Shown here: piece by piece, positions 9,202 through 17,701 of the stretch | Layout of the letters: every line of letters starts with the position of its first letter | How positions within the stretch are numbered: position 1 is the first letter of the stretch | From: Bog-473 sp963753115 | GTDB lineage: Bacteria; Actinomycetota; Acidimicrobiia; Acidimicrobiales; RAAP-2 | Assembly (NCBI GenBank): GCA_963753115.1 | Contig: CAVWBB010000007.1 | Coordinates: forward strand, 248,001-312,000 | Length of the DNA: 64,000 bases | Reading direction: 5' to 3' | Translations under genes and position numbers: made by a program | Notes under the pieces: model-generated | Told to the model about the DNA's origin: nothing | Databases searched by the model: none | Seen by the model: only the letters and a program-made list of their open reading frames with translations

Positions 9202-10178
9202 ATGCGGAGAGGCTGGGCGGTCGCGTTGGTCGTCGTCCTCGGCCTCCCGGTGCTGGTGGCGACCTCTCAGGCGGGCGAATCCGCCCCCGCCACGCCGCCG
9301 CCTCTGCCTCCGTATCGACCGCGACCTCGGGACCGAGCCTGGCCGCCGGCCGCCAGGTCACCATCGACTACTGCAACCACCAGAAGGCCCGCATCACCGA
9401 GCCGGCCGCGCTGCACGGCCCGGCGCCGGCCGCGGTGTACGTCCACGGCGGCTCCTGGGTCTCGGGCGACTACGACACCGGCGGCTTCATCATCGATCGC
9501 ATCGGCCCGGCACTGGCTTCCCAGGGGTTCGTGGTGGTCAGCCTCAACTACCGGCTCGGGCCGCGCCGGCACTGGCCGGACCAGATCGTCGACGTGAAGT
9601 GCGCCATCCGGTATCTCCGCGCCAACGCCAGCCACTTCCACATCGACCCCAACGAGATCGGCGCCTGGGGCCAGAGCGCGGGCGGCCACCTGGTGGCACT
9701 GCTCGGCACCGCCGGCCCCGAGGCGGGCTGGGACATCGGCGCCTACCCCGACGAGTCGAGCGGGGTGCAGGCGGTCGTCGACATGGCGGGGCCGAGCGAC
9801 CTGCTCACCCTGGGCAACCGGGGCGCGGCGATCTTCGTCGCCAAGAGCTTCGTCTCACTGCTCGGCCACGTGCCGGACAAAGAGCTGGGCGCCGACCTCA
9901 AACAGGCCAGCCCGGTCTCCTACGTCAGGCCCGGCGACCCGCCGTTCTTGCTCTTCGCCTCGAACAACGACGAGATCGTCTCTCCGAAGCAGTCGGAGGA
10001 GCTGGCCTGGTACCTCGGCGTGGCGGGCGTCCCCCACCAGGTGGTGATCGTGAAGCGGGGTGGGCACGGGTTCGCCACGCGGGGCGAGGTCCCCTCCGAG
10101 TCGGCCATCGTCAACGACGTGGTCGACTTCTTCGTGCGCACCCTCGTGGAGCACCAGCCCATCTCCCAGGGCAGCTGA
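9202..10178 (+). CDS. Secreted alpha/beta-hydrolase, esterase/lipase type (frameshifted)
   Basis: The start at ATG 9202 gives a clear signal peptide: MRRGW, then a hydrophobic run to LVATSQAGESA. The mature enzyme lies in another frame after a net one-base loss around 9280-9310. It has the hormone-sensitive-lipase-like oxyanion motif YVHGGSW, the nucleophile elbow GQSAGG, an acid region NNDEIVSP and the catalytic His in RGGHGF, for about 325 residues in all. It probably cleaves short acyl esters outside the membrane. It is divergent from the fadA6-like operon and about 60 bp ahead of an acyl-CoA dehydrogenase pair. Without the frame correction the start would fall in a shadow frame with no export signal. 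Confidence 0.8.
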
Positions 10179-10239
10179 GAGAGGCGACGCCCGGGCGACC
10201 TTGGCAATACCGGGGGCGCTGTGGAAGATTCCCTGCGTC

Positions 10240-11388
10240 ATGGACCTGACCTTCAGCGGTGAGCACGAGGCCTTCCGCGCCGAGGCCCGGGCCTGGCTGG
10301 CCGCGCACGTCCCTGCCGACCCCCTCCCGTCGCTCGACACCGCCGAGGGATTCGAGGCCCACCGCGCCTGGGAGCGCACCATGTTCGAGGACCGCTGGTC
10401 CGTGGTCAGCTGGCCGACCGAGTACGGCGGGCGCGACGTCGGGATCTTCGAGTGGCTGGTCTTCGAGGAGGAGTACTACCGGGCCCGGGCGCCGAAGCGG
10501 GTGAGCCAGAACGGCATCTTCCTGCTCGCCCCGACCATGCTCGAGTACGGGACCGAGGAGCAGAAGGCGCGCTACCTGCCACCGATGGCGGCGGGCGACG
10601 AGATCTGGTGCCAGGGCTGGTCCGAGCCCGATGCGGGGAGCGACCTCGCCGGCATCCGCTCGCGGGCGGCGCGGAACGTGGCGGGCGACGGCTACGTGCT
10701 CAATGGCCAGAAGACATGGGCGAGCCGCGGCGCGTTCGCCGAGTGGTGCTTCGGCATCTTCCGCACCGACCCCGAGGCCGAGCGCCACCGCGGCCTGACC
10801 TACTTCCTCGTCGCCATGGACACGCCCGGCGTCACGGTGCGCCCGATCCCCCAGATCGACGGCGAGACGGGTTTCGCCGAGATCTTCTTCGACAACGTCG
10901 AGGTGCCCGAGGACCAGGTGCTCGGCGAGGTCGGTGCCGGTTGGTCCGTCGCCATGGCCACGGCCGGATCCGAGCGCGGCCTCTCGCTCCGCAGCCCGGC
11001 GCGCTACACCGAGGCAGCCGACCGCCTCGTGCAGCTCTTCCATCAACGCGGCGGCCCGGCCGCATCCGTCGACGCCGTGGCCCAGGCCCACATGGACGCC
11101 GAGGCCTACAAGCTCCACACGTACTGGACGGCGTCGCGCGTGGCGCGCGGCCACGCCGTCGGCCCCGAGGCCAGCTGCAACAAGATCTTCTGGTCCGAGA
11201 CCGACGTGGCCATCCACACCGCCGCCCTCGACCTGCTCGGCCCCGAGGCCGAGCTGCTCGAAGCGGGCGCGCCCGGCGACTGGCTGGACGGCTATCTCTT
11301 CTCGCTCGCCGGGCCCATTTATGCCGGGACCAACGAGATCCAGCGCAACGTGGTGGCCGAGCGACTGCTCGGGCTGCCGCGGGGCTGA
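10240..11388 (+). CDS. Acyl-CoA dehydrogenase, larger subunit of a pair
   Basis: 382 residues, complete acyl-CoA dehydrogenase. It has WCQGWSEPDAGSDLAG (FAD/substrate loop), LNGQKTWASRG, and the C-terminal YAGTNEIQRNVVAERLLGLP. The usual catalytic Glu of the YEGT motif is Ala here; a Glu in GSERGLS, at the helix-G position used by isovaleryl- and long-chain-type enzymes, could be the base. The next gene, 20 bp on, encodes a second dehydrogenase. This two-gene arrangement is typical of the alpha2-beta2 dehydrogenases of steroid breakdown (ChsE type), where the subunits share FAD sites. The substrate is unknown; a ring or side-chain acyl-CoA from steroids is plausible from context. Confidence 0.88.
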   Translation: MDLTFSGEHEAFRAEARAWLAAHVPADPLPSLDTAEGFEAHRAWERTMFEDRWSVVSWPTEYGGRDVGIFEWLVFEEEYYRARAPKRVSQNGIFLLAPTMLEYGTEEQKARYLPPMAAGDEIWCQGWSEPDAGSDLAGIRSRAARNVAGDGYVLNGQKTWASRGAFAEWCFGIFRTDPEAERHRGLTYFLVAMDTPGVTVRPIPQIDGETGFAEIFFDNVEVPEDQVLGEVGAGWSVAMATAGSERGLSLRSPARYTEAADRLVQLFHQRGGPAASVDAVAQAHMDAEAYKLHTYWTASRVARGHAVGPEASCNKIFWSETDVAIHTAALDLLGPEAELLEAGAPGDWLDGYLFSLAGPIYAGTNEIQRNVVAERLLGLPRG

Positions 11389-11408
11389 GCGGACCGCGCG
11401 GACAGGCC

Positions 11409-12519
11409 ATGGACTTCGCCTTCACCGACGAGCAGGACGCGCTGCGCGAGGGCGTGCGCACCGTGCTCGACACCGAGTGCACCCCCGACGCGCTGCGCGC
11501 CTTCGAGATGGCCGACCAGGATGCGCGGGCGGCGTTGTCGCAGAACCGCTGGGGTGTGCTGGCCGAGCTCGGTGCGCCGGCGCTCGTGGTGCCCGAGTCG
11601 GCCGACGGGTTGGGCCTGAGCGACGTCGACCTCGTCGGCGTCCTGGAGGAGGCGGGGCGGGCCGGACTGCCCGAGCCGCTGCTCGAGACGGCCGCACTCG
11701 CTGCGCCCACGCTGGCCGCGCTGCTCCCCGACCGCGCCGCATCGGCGGCACTCGCCGCGCTGGTGCACGAGGACGTGAGCTTCGCCGTCGGTGGCATCGA
11801 CGTGACCTCGGCCGGGGTCGTGTCGCCGACCGAGGTGTCGGCCGACGGCACCTTGCGCACACCCCGCGTCGTCGGCGCCCGGGATGCGGGGCTGCTGCTG
11901 TTGGCGGTGCGCGACGACGACTCGGGCTGGCAACTCCACGCCGTGCCCGCGGCCTCCGTCACCGCGTTCGCGACGCCCGCGCTCAGCGCGACGCGCGACC
12001 TCTCGACCGTGCACTGGCCCCTGGCCGCGGACACGCTGCTCGCCTACGGCGTGGCGGCCGAGGCCGCGGTGGGGCTGCTGGCGGACCGCGCCGCCGCCGG
12101 GAGCGCCGCGCTGCTCATCGGCCTGGCCGAGCGGATGCTCACCATGACCGCCAACTACGCCAAGGAACGCCACCAGTTCGGCAAGCCGATCGGCAGCTTC
12201 CAGGCGGTCAAGCACCTCCTGGCTGACGCGCGGGTGGCGCTGGAGTTCGCCCGGCCGGCCACCTACCGCGCCGCCTGGTCGCTGGCCACGGCGCAGCCCA
12301 CGCTGTCCCACGATGCGTCCATGGCCAAGGCGATGGCGTCGGACGCGGCCGACCGGGCGGCCAGAGTCGCCCTGCAGGTGCACGGCGCCATCGGCTACAC
12401 GTGGGAGTGCGACCTCCACTTCTTCTTGAAGCAGACGTGGGCGCTCGCACGGGCCTGGGGCGACGCGGCCACCCACCGCCGGCTCGTCCTGGCCCAGCGC
12501 GACCGCACCAGGTCGATAA
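11409..12519 (+). CDS. Acyl-CoA dehydrogenase, smaller partner subunit (3' end unclear)
   Basis: About 370 residues from ATG 11409: MDFAFTDEQDALREG at the start, NYAKERHQFGKPIGSFQAVKH for the FAD contact, and VHGAIGYTWECDLHFFLKQ near the end. Divergent middle sequence and lack of a YEGT motif fit the non-catalytic partner of an alpha2-beta2 dehydrogenase with the gene before it. No in-frame stop occurs where the family ends (after LVLAQRDR): the frame stays open through the 19-bp repeats and into the convergent gene. One base shift would end the protein at TAA 12517-12519, used here. A small indel near 12480-12515 is likely. Confidence 0.8.
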
Positions 12520-12536
12520 GCGCGTCGGCGTCCGCT

Positions 12537-12612
12537 CAGCCTGGTTCGTTCAGCGCAGCCTGGTTCGTTCAGCGCAGCCTGGTTCGTTCAGCGCAGCCTG
12601 GTTCGTTCAGCC
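12537..12612. repeat. Four tandem copies of a 19-bp unit between convergent genes
   Basis: CAGCCTGGTTCGTTCAGCG occurs at 12537, 12556, 12575 and 12594, the last with a single mismatch. On the minus strand each unit contains CGCTGAACG, and the stop codon of the propeller-like gene lies in the third unit. The array fills the gap between that gene and the acyl-CoA dehydrogenase. Confidence 0.92.
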
Positions 12613-13903
12613 GCCTGTCGTTGCCCTGCGGGGCCCCAGCTGGCCACGTCGATACCACCGGTGAGCCGCCGTGGCGCGCGGAGGCCCGGATGCCACACGT
12701 ACACGGAGGTCACGCCCGAGGTGGTGCGTGCACCGTCGACGTACGGGATGGCTCCGGAGACGAGCACGTTGGTGCCCATCGGCTCTGCGACGACGGGATT
12801 GCTGAAGAGCGAGGAGCACCCACTCGACCCGACCGGTGCCATCGACTCGCACACCGCAGCCGGCATGCGGAAGAGATGGCCCGTGATGCGCCCGGTGCGA
12901 GCATCGATCGTCACGACCGATTGTCGGCCGTCTGAAGGAGCCGAGACCGCTCCGATCCCCTGCGGGTCGCTCCCGGCGGTCGATCCGAAGAATCCATTCC
13001 ATGTGAGCCCGGGGCTCTGCAGCGGGATCTGCGTTGCGCTCGCGAGCGACGACACGGCGGGTCCGGTCGGGACGAACCACGCCGTCGTCGCGGACGTGGT
13101 GGGGTTGTAGAGGTCGAAAGACAACAGGCGACCGTCGGACGACCACGAGAGATCGCTCGCCCCTTGATCGACCTGCGACACATCGGGCTCGAGCGTCCGC
13201 ATCGTTTGGATCGTCCCGGTCGCCGACAATGTTGCGATGTCGATGCCCTGGGGCGGCACGAGATAGGGCGGCTCCCCAGCCGCGCCCGGCGCCTCGGGCG
13301 CGATGTACGCGAGGAGCCGGCCGTCGGGGCTGAACCTGAGGGTCGGAGCTGGACTCGAGGTCGCGGAACGGGCCCCCCGTTGATGGAGACGCTCAGGATC
13401 TGGTCGCCGCCGGTCGCAGTTGGGGAGGGGTACGCGGGCGTCGCCGACTCGAAGTACACCGTGCCATCCGGGGCGACCGACACACTCGGAATGCCCGGCG
13501 CGGAGACCGAGACATCGGTGGCAAGGGTGCGCTCAGTCCGACCCGTCCGTGCGGAGACGACCACCAATCGGGCCGTCGCGGTCCACCCGACGATCTCATC
13601 GGGCATCGTGACGGGCAGTGCGAGGCGTCGCGGTGGCGTTCCTCTTGCCGCGTGCGGACTCAGACGCGCGGCGGGCTGCACGAACCCGAGCGACGACACG
13701 GTCGCGATGGTGGCCACCAGCGCGGCCGCGGCAAGCAAGGCCCAACCCACGCGGCGCCGACGGCGGCGCCTCCTTGCCTCCCGGAAGAGCGCCTCGGCGT
13801 CGCCGGCCGGTTCCCCTGACCACCCCGGCAACCCTGTCGCCGGCGCGGCCTCCGGCGGCGTGGGGCCGGTACGCATGATCGTCACCAGGACCGTCTCCGC
13901 CAC
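12588..13903 (-). CDS. Membrane-anchored beta-propeller-like protein (frameshifted)
   Basis: About 438 residues. A cytoplasmic N-terminus with a run of eight arginines precedes one transmembrane segment (VGWALLAAAALVATIATVSS). The exported part has repeated blade-like strands such as SVSVAPDGTVYFES and LRFSPDGRLLAYIA, as in PD40/WD40-like propellers. The frame breaks at the six C's 13373-13378; one more base restores it and continues to the stop in the 19-bp repeat array. Start is GTG 13903; ATG 13876 is an alternative. No enzymatic motif is visible. The overall plan resembles the lipoprotein at 17702-18856. Its job is unknown; sensing or binding outside the cell is a guess. Confidence 0.65.
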
Positions 13904-14015
13904 CTCGACACAGAACTACTATGACTAGTACCATCGAGGAAGTCAATGGCGACCCGCCAGCGGAGTTCGCCACCAGAGGACGCGCAGAAGCCAGAACGTC
14001 GGCTTCGCCGGAGGG

Positions 14016-14165
14016 TCAATCCGGCTGGCGATCCTCCAGGGTTTTCACGCGTGTGCGGAGGGCGCTGACCTCGCTCAGCAAGGCGCCGACGAGCTCGTCA
14101 TTCGACAGCTGGTACGTCTTGCCGTTCTCCCACTCGTCCCAGTCGAAGACCTCAGGTTCGGCCAT
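14016..14165 (-). CDS. Small conserved-looking protein, 49 residues
   Basis: ATG 14165 to TGA 14016 encodes an acidic 49-residue protein: MAEPEVFDWDEWENGKTYQL is followed by a predicted helix, DELVGALLSEVSALRTRVKTLEDR. A TATCGT hexamer sits five bases before the ATG, the leaderless pattern seen at many genes in this window, and this is the main support. The C-terminal helix with heptad-like leucines could mediate dimerisation. Function unknown. Confidence 0.5.
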   Translation of the reverse strand: MAEPEVFDWDEWENGKTYQLSNDELVGALLSEVSALRTRVKTLEDRQPD

Positions 14166-14170
14166 GGGAA

Positions 14171-14176
14171 ACGATA
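14171..14176 (-). promoter_or_regulatory. Putative -10 (TATCGT) for the 49-residue gene
   Basis: TATCGT on the minus strand ends 5 bases before ATG 14165, consistent with transcription starting at or next to the start codon. Confidence 0.4.
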
Positions 14177-14266
14177 CGTGCAGCCCGGGCCGGGGCGCTC
14201 AACCGCTCAACGGCAATGTCCGATTTCCGCCAGTAATCGTCACAGCGACGTGCCACGCTGGCACCC

Positions 14267-15808
14267 GTGATCGAGGACCCGGACCGCTGCTACCAGGCGG
14301 CACAGAGCAAGGATGCCCGCTTCGACGGCCAGTTCTTCTGTGCCGTCACCTCGACCGGGATCTACTGCCGCCCCAGCTGCCCGGCCCGCACCCCCAAGCG
14401 CGAGAACATGCGCTTCTACGCCACTGCGGCGGCCGCGCAGCAGGCCGGCTTCCGGGCCTGCCTGCGCTGCCGGCCCGACGCCACGCCGGGCTCACCCGAA
14501 TGGAACGTGAGGGCCGACGTCGTGGGCCGCGCCATGCGGCTGATCCGCGACGGGGTGGTCGACCGCGAGGGCGTCGAGGGCCTCGCCGGCCGTCTCGGCT
14601 ACAGCACGCGCCAGCTCAACCGACTCATCACGACCGAGGTCGGCACCGGGCCGCTCGCCCTGGCGCGGGCCCAGCGCAGCCAGACCGCGCGCGTCCTGCT
14701 CGAGACGACCGACCTCCCCGTGGCCCACGTGGCCTTCGCCGCGGGGTTCTCCAGCGTGCGCCAGTGCAACGACACCGTGCGCGAGACGTTCGCCGACACA
14801 CCCAGCGGGCTGCGGGCGCGGGCGGCGCGCACCGCACTGGGCCGGCGCGCCCGCCGGGAGCCGGCCACCCAGGCCATCCGGCTCCGGCTGCCCTGCCGCC
14901 AGCCCTTCAATCCCGCGTCGGTCCTCGAGTTCCTCGGCGTGCGCGCCCTCCCCGGTGTCGAGTCGCTCGACGGGGCGACCTACACGCGCAGCCTGCGGCT
15001 CCCCCACGGGCACGGCATCGTCACGCTGGGCGCGCCGGAGGCCGAGGGCGATCTGGGTCCGGCCTACGTGGAGGGCGAGCTCGTCCTGTCGGACTTGCGC
15101 GACCTGCACACCGCCGTGGCGCGCTGCCGCCAGCTCCTGGACCTCGACGCCGACCCCGTCGCCATTTGGGAAGCACTGCGCGACGACCCGCTCGTCGGCG
15201 CGTTGGTGCGGCGTGATCCCGGGCGCCGGGTGCCGGGAGCCGCCGACGGCTTCGAGCTCGCCGTGCGCGCCGTCATCGGGCAGCAGGTCTCGGTCACCGG
15301 GGCGCGGACCGTCGCCGGACGGCTGGTGCTGGCCGCCGGTGATCCACTCCCCGCACCAGTGGGCGCCGTCACCCACCTGTTCCCCACCCCGGCGGCGCTC
15401 GTGGAGCTGGCCGAGCGCGACCCGGGTGCCTTCGCCATGCCCGCCGGCCGGCGGCGCGCCCTGGTGGCGCTGGCGGAGGCGGTGGAGGGGGGCGATGTCG
15501 TGATCGACCCCGGCGCTGACTCGGCCGAATTGCGCGCCTCGCTGGTGGCGCTGCCGGGCATCGGCCCGTGGACGGCCGAGTATGTGGCCATGCGGGCACT
15601 GCGCGATCCCGACGCATTCATGCCGACGGATCTCGGCATTCGGCGCGCCGCGGTGGCGCTGGGCTTGCCCGACGACCCGGTGCACCTGCACCAGCTCACC
15701 GACCACTGGCGCCCCTGGCGCAGCTACGCCATGGCCCACCTTTGGTCGCTGCCCGCGGCGGCCACCCCGCAGATCCCCACCCGACGTACGAAAGGACGTG
15801 CCGCATGA
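14267..15808 (+). CDS. alkA: AlkA/AdaA fusion: alkylated-DNA glycosylase with Ada-type sensor
   Basis: 513 residues from GTG 14267, the domain plan of mycobacterial AlkA. The N-terminal Ada domain has zinc cysteines 34, 38, 65 and 68 (GIYCRPSC, CLRC); Cys34 is the likely acceptor of methyl groups from DNA phosphotriesters. An AraC-type helix-turn-helix (about 95-180) follows, then the AlkA glycosylase domain with helix-hairpin-helix LPGIGPWTAEYVAMRA and the catalytic Asp in MPTDLGIRR. Methylation of the Ada part turns such proteins into activators of their own operon. The next gene, ogt, overlaps by 4 bp (ATGA), so sensing, base excision and direct reversal of alkylation are expressed together. 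Confidence 0.93.
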   Translation: MIEDPDRCYQAAQSKDARFDGQFFCAVTSTGIYCRPSCPARTPKRENMRFYATAAAAQQAGFRACLRCRPDATPGSPEWNVRADVVGRAMRLIRDGVVDREGVEGLAGRLGYSTRQLNRLITTEVGTGPLALARAQRSQTARVLLETTDLPVAHVAFAAGFSSVRQCNDTVRETFADTPSGLRARAARTALGRRARREPATQAIRLRLPCRQPFNPASVLEFLGVRALPGVESLDGATYTRSLRLPHGHGIVTLGAPEAEGDLGPAYVEGELVLSDLRDLHTAVARCRQLLDLDADPVAIWEALRDDPLVGALVRRDPGRRVPGAADGFELAVRAVIGQQVSVTGARTVAGRLVLAAGDPLPAPVGAVTHLFPTPAALVELAERDPGAFAMPAGRRRALVALAEAVEGGDVVIDPGADSAELRASLVALPGIGPWTAEYVAMRALRDPDAFMPTDLGIRRAAVALGLPDDPVHLHQLTDHWRPWRSYAMAHLWSLPAAATPQIPTRRTKGRAA

Positions 15809-16284
15809 CCACCACCACAACCCTCACCGCCACCATGCCGTTGGACACCCCGATCGGACAGATCGTCCTGGAGGCCGACGGCGACGTGTTGATCGGCCTC
15901 CGGCTCCCGAATGCGCAGGGCCTCGGCCGGCGGGACGAGGAGTCGCCCATTCTCAAGGAGGCGGCCACGCAGCTCGAGGAGTACTTCGCCGGCGAGCGCA
16001 CCGAATTCGATCTGCGCATGGAACTCGACGGCACCGCGTTCCAGCGCGACGTGTGGACCGAGCTGTCGCGCATCCCCTACGGCGAGACCATCAGCTACGG
16101 CGAGCTGGCCCGCCGGGTCGGGCGACCAAAGGGGCCGCGGGCGGTGGGCCAGGCCAACGGCCGGAACCCGATTGCCATCATCGTGCCCTGCCACCGCGTC
16201 CTGGCCAGCAACGGCATCGGCGGCTACGGCGGCGGGCTGACGTGCAAGCGCGCGCTGCTCGCGCTGGAGGGTGTCACGGCATAG
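15805..16284 (+). CDS. ogt: Methylated-DNA--protein-cysteine methyltransferase
   Basis: 159 residues. It removes alkyl groups from O6-alkylguanine by transferring them to its own cysteine. The active-site signature IVPCHRV is present with acceptor Cys129, and the DNA-binding helix stretch PYGETISYGELARRVGRP precedes it. The length is usual for Ogt-type enzymes without an Ada sensor, which the upstream alkA gene supplies. ATG 15805 overlaps the alkA stop (ATGA), so translation is coupled. Its own stop, TAG 16282-16284, forms the first half of a -10 hexamer for the next gene. Confidence 0.95.
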   Translation: MTTTTTLTATMPLDTPIGQIVLEADGDVLIGLRLPNAQGLGRRDEESPILKEAATQLEEYFAGERTEFDLRMELDGTAFQRDVWTELSRIPYGETISYGELARRVGRPKGPRAVGQANGRNPIAIIVPCHRVLASNGIGGYGGGLTCKRALLALEGVTA

Positions 16285-16287
16285 GGT
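16282..16287 (+). promoter_or_regulatory. Putative -10 (TAGGGT) of a leaderless promoter
   Basis: TAGGGT, then six bases, then ATG 16294. The hexamer overlaps the ogt stop codon, so the SDR gene can be transcribed on its own although it lies 9 bp behind ogt. Confidence 0.5.
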
Positions 16288-16293
16288 GCCCCG

Positions 16294-17106
16294 ATGGAAA
16301 CCGCCCAGAGTGTGCACGCCGCGTTCGACCTGACGGGCCGGGTGGCCCTCATCACCGGGGCCGGCAGCGGCATCGGGCGCACCACCGCAGAGGTCCTCGC
16401 CGGCGCGGGCGCCACGGTCGTGTGTGCCGACATCAACGCCGCATCGGCCTCTGAGACCGCGACGGCCATCCTGGGACAAGGCGGCCGGGCCGAGAGCGCG
16501 GAGCTCGATGTCGCGGTGCGCGGTGCGACGGAGACCCTCGTCAACTACATCGCGGCGCGCCACGGCGGGCTGCACGTCATGTGCAACATCGCCGGGATCA
16601 TGATCGACAGCTCCATCATCGACGTCGACCCCGACGAGTTCGACCGCATTCTGGGGGTCAACCTCAAGGGCGTGCTGTACGGCTGCCAGGCCGCCGGCAA
16701 GGTGATGGTGTCCCAGCGCGGCGGATCCATCATCAACATGGCCTCGGCGGCGGTGCTCTCACCCGCACCGGGCATCGGGCCCTACGCCATCTGCAAGGCG
16801 GGCGTGGCCCAGCTGACCAAGTCGATGGCGGTCGAGGTGGGCAAGCACGGCGTGCGCGTCAACTCCGTCGCGCCGGGCTTCATCCCGACCAACATGACGG
16901 CGCGCTACTACACGAACCCCGACGGCACGACGAACGAGGAGTCGAAGGCCGCCGCGCTGGCGCCCATGGCGAAGTTCGCCCCGCTGCGTCGCGTCGGCGA
17001 GACCAACGACATCGCGTACAGCGTGCTGTATCTCGCCTCGGACGCCAGCAGCTTCGTCACGGGGCAGCTGCTCAGCCCCAACGGCGGCGTCTCCATGTCG
17101 TACTGA
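16294..17106 (+). CDS. Short-chain dehydrogenase/reductase
   Basis: 270 residues, classical SDR. The Rossmann motif ALITGAGSGIGR (about 17-28) binds NAD(P), Asp after the second strand (CADIN) favours NAD(H), NIAGIM replaces NNAG, and the catalytic YAICK gives Tyr and Lys. It lies 9 bp after ogt but probably has its own leaderless promoter. Many steroid and fatty-acid 3-hydroxyacyl dehydrogenases look like this. IpdF, the SDR missing from the ring-degradation set in this window, is one possibility, but no sequence feature proves it. Confidence 0.85.
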   Translation: METAQSVHAAFDLTGRVALITGAGSGIGRTTAEVLAGAGATVVCADINAASASETATAILGQGGRAESAELDVAVRGATETLVNYIAARHGGLHVMCNIAGIMIDSSIIDVDPDEFDRILGVNLKGVLYGCQAAGKVMVSQRGGSIINMASAAVLSPAPGIGPYAICKAGVAQLTKSMAVEVGKHGVRVNSVAPGFIPTNMTARYYTNPDGTTNEESKAAALAPMAKFAPLRRVGETNDIAYSVLYLASDASSFVTGQLLSPNGGVSMSY

Positions 17107-17113
17107 GCACCGG

Positions 17114-17626
17114 TCACTCGACGTCCGGAGCGGCCCGCCCGTCGAGGCTGATCTGCAACAGGACGAGATCGAGCCAGCGGCCGAATTTGGCACCGACCTC
17201 TGGCATTCGCGCCACTTCGGAGAACCCCAGTCGCTGGTGGAAGCGAATCGACGCGTCATTGGTGCTGTCGATGGCAGCGATCATCGTGTGCTTGCCCGTC
17301 TCCCGTGCGATTGCGATGAGCGCGTGCATCAGCGCCGCGCCAACACCGAGGCCCCACCGGTCCTGCCTCACGTGGACGGTGTGCTCGACCGTGAAGCGGT
17401 AGCCGGGCCACTTCACCACATCGCGGAACCATCCGAACGCCGCAAGGCCGACGACCTCACCCTGGTCCTCTGCCACCAGGACCACGTCGTGTTGCTGCAG
17501 CCACTCCCGCACGTCCTCGACCGTCCGGGGCGTCGAGGTCCACTCGATCGTCGTCGTGGCGATCAGCGCGTTCAGGAGCGCTGTGATGTCGCCGGCGTCC
17601 GCGGGGGTGGCGGCCCTGATCGACAC
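17114..17626 (-). CDS. GNAT acetyltransferase, phosphinothricin-acetyltransferase-like
   Basis: 170 residues from GTG 17626. It has the N-terminal RAATPADAGDITALLN helix, an IEWTSTPRT strand and the acetyl-CoA loop RQDRWGLGVGAALMHAL, a variant of the Q/RxxGxG/A motif, then STNDASIRFHQRLGF. This layout is shared by Pat/Bar and MddA-type enzymes that acetylate small amines such as phosphinothricin or methionine sulfone. Converges on the SDR gene with a 7-bp gap. The true substrate is unknown. Confidence 0.82.
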   Translation of the reverse strand: MSIRAATPADAGDITALLNALIATTTIEWTSTPRTVEDVREWLQQHDVVLVAEDQGEVVGLAAFGWFRDVVKWPGYRFTVEHTVHVRQDRWGLGVGAALMHALIAIARETGKHTMIAAIDSTNDASIRFHQRLGFSEVARMPEVGAKFGRWLDLVLLQISLDGRAAPDVE

Positions 17627-17701
17627 ACGCTCATTCTCGCCGCGTCGCCCGGTCCTGGGCCAGGCAAGTCGCCTGGTGCTCGGAGAGGCGCTCGCCCGGT
17701 C

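Noticed and set aside
6887..9364. An 825-codon minus-strand frame that seems to fuse a thiolase and a DUF35 protein
   Set aside because: The thiolase half changes frame at 8464-8466 and the DUF35 gene has its own ATG overlapping the corrected thiolase stop. The fusion is a by-product of indels.
12537..12612. Possible CRISPR array
   Set aside because: The 19-bp units are directly adjacent with no spacers and no cas gene is in the window.
10452..12935. A single 827-codon frame across both acyl-CoA dehydrogenases
   Set aside because: The first third is a shadow of the larger subunit; the smaller subunit begins at ATG 11409. The overrun at the end comes from a missing stop near the 19-bp repeats.
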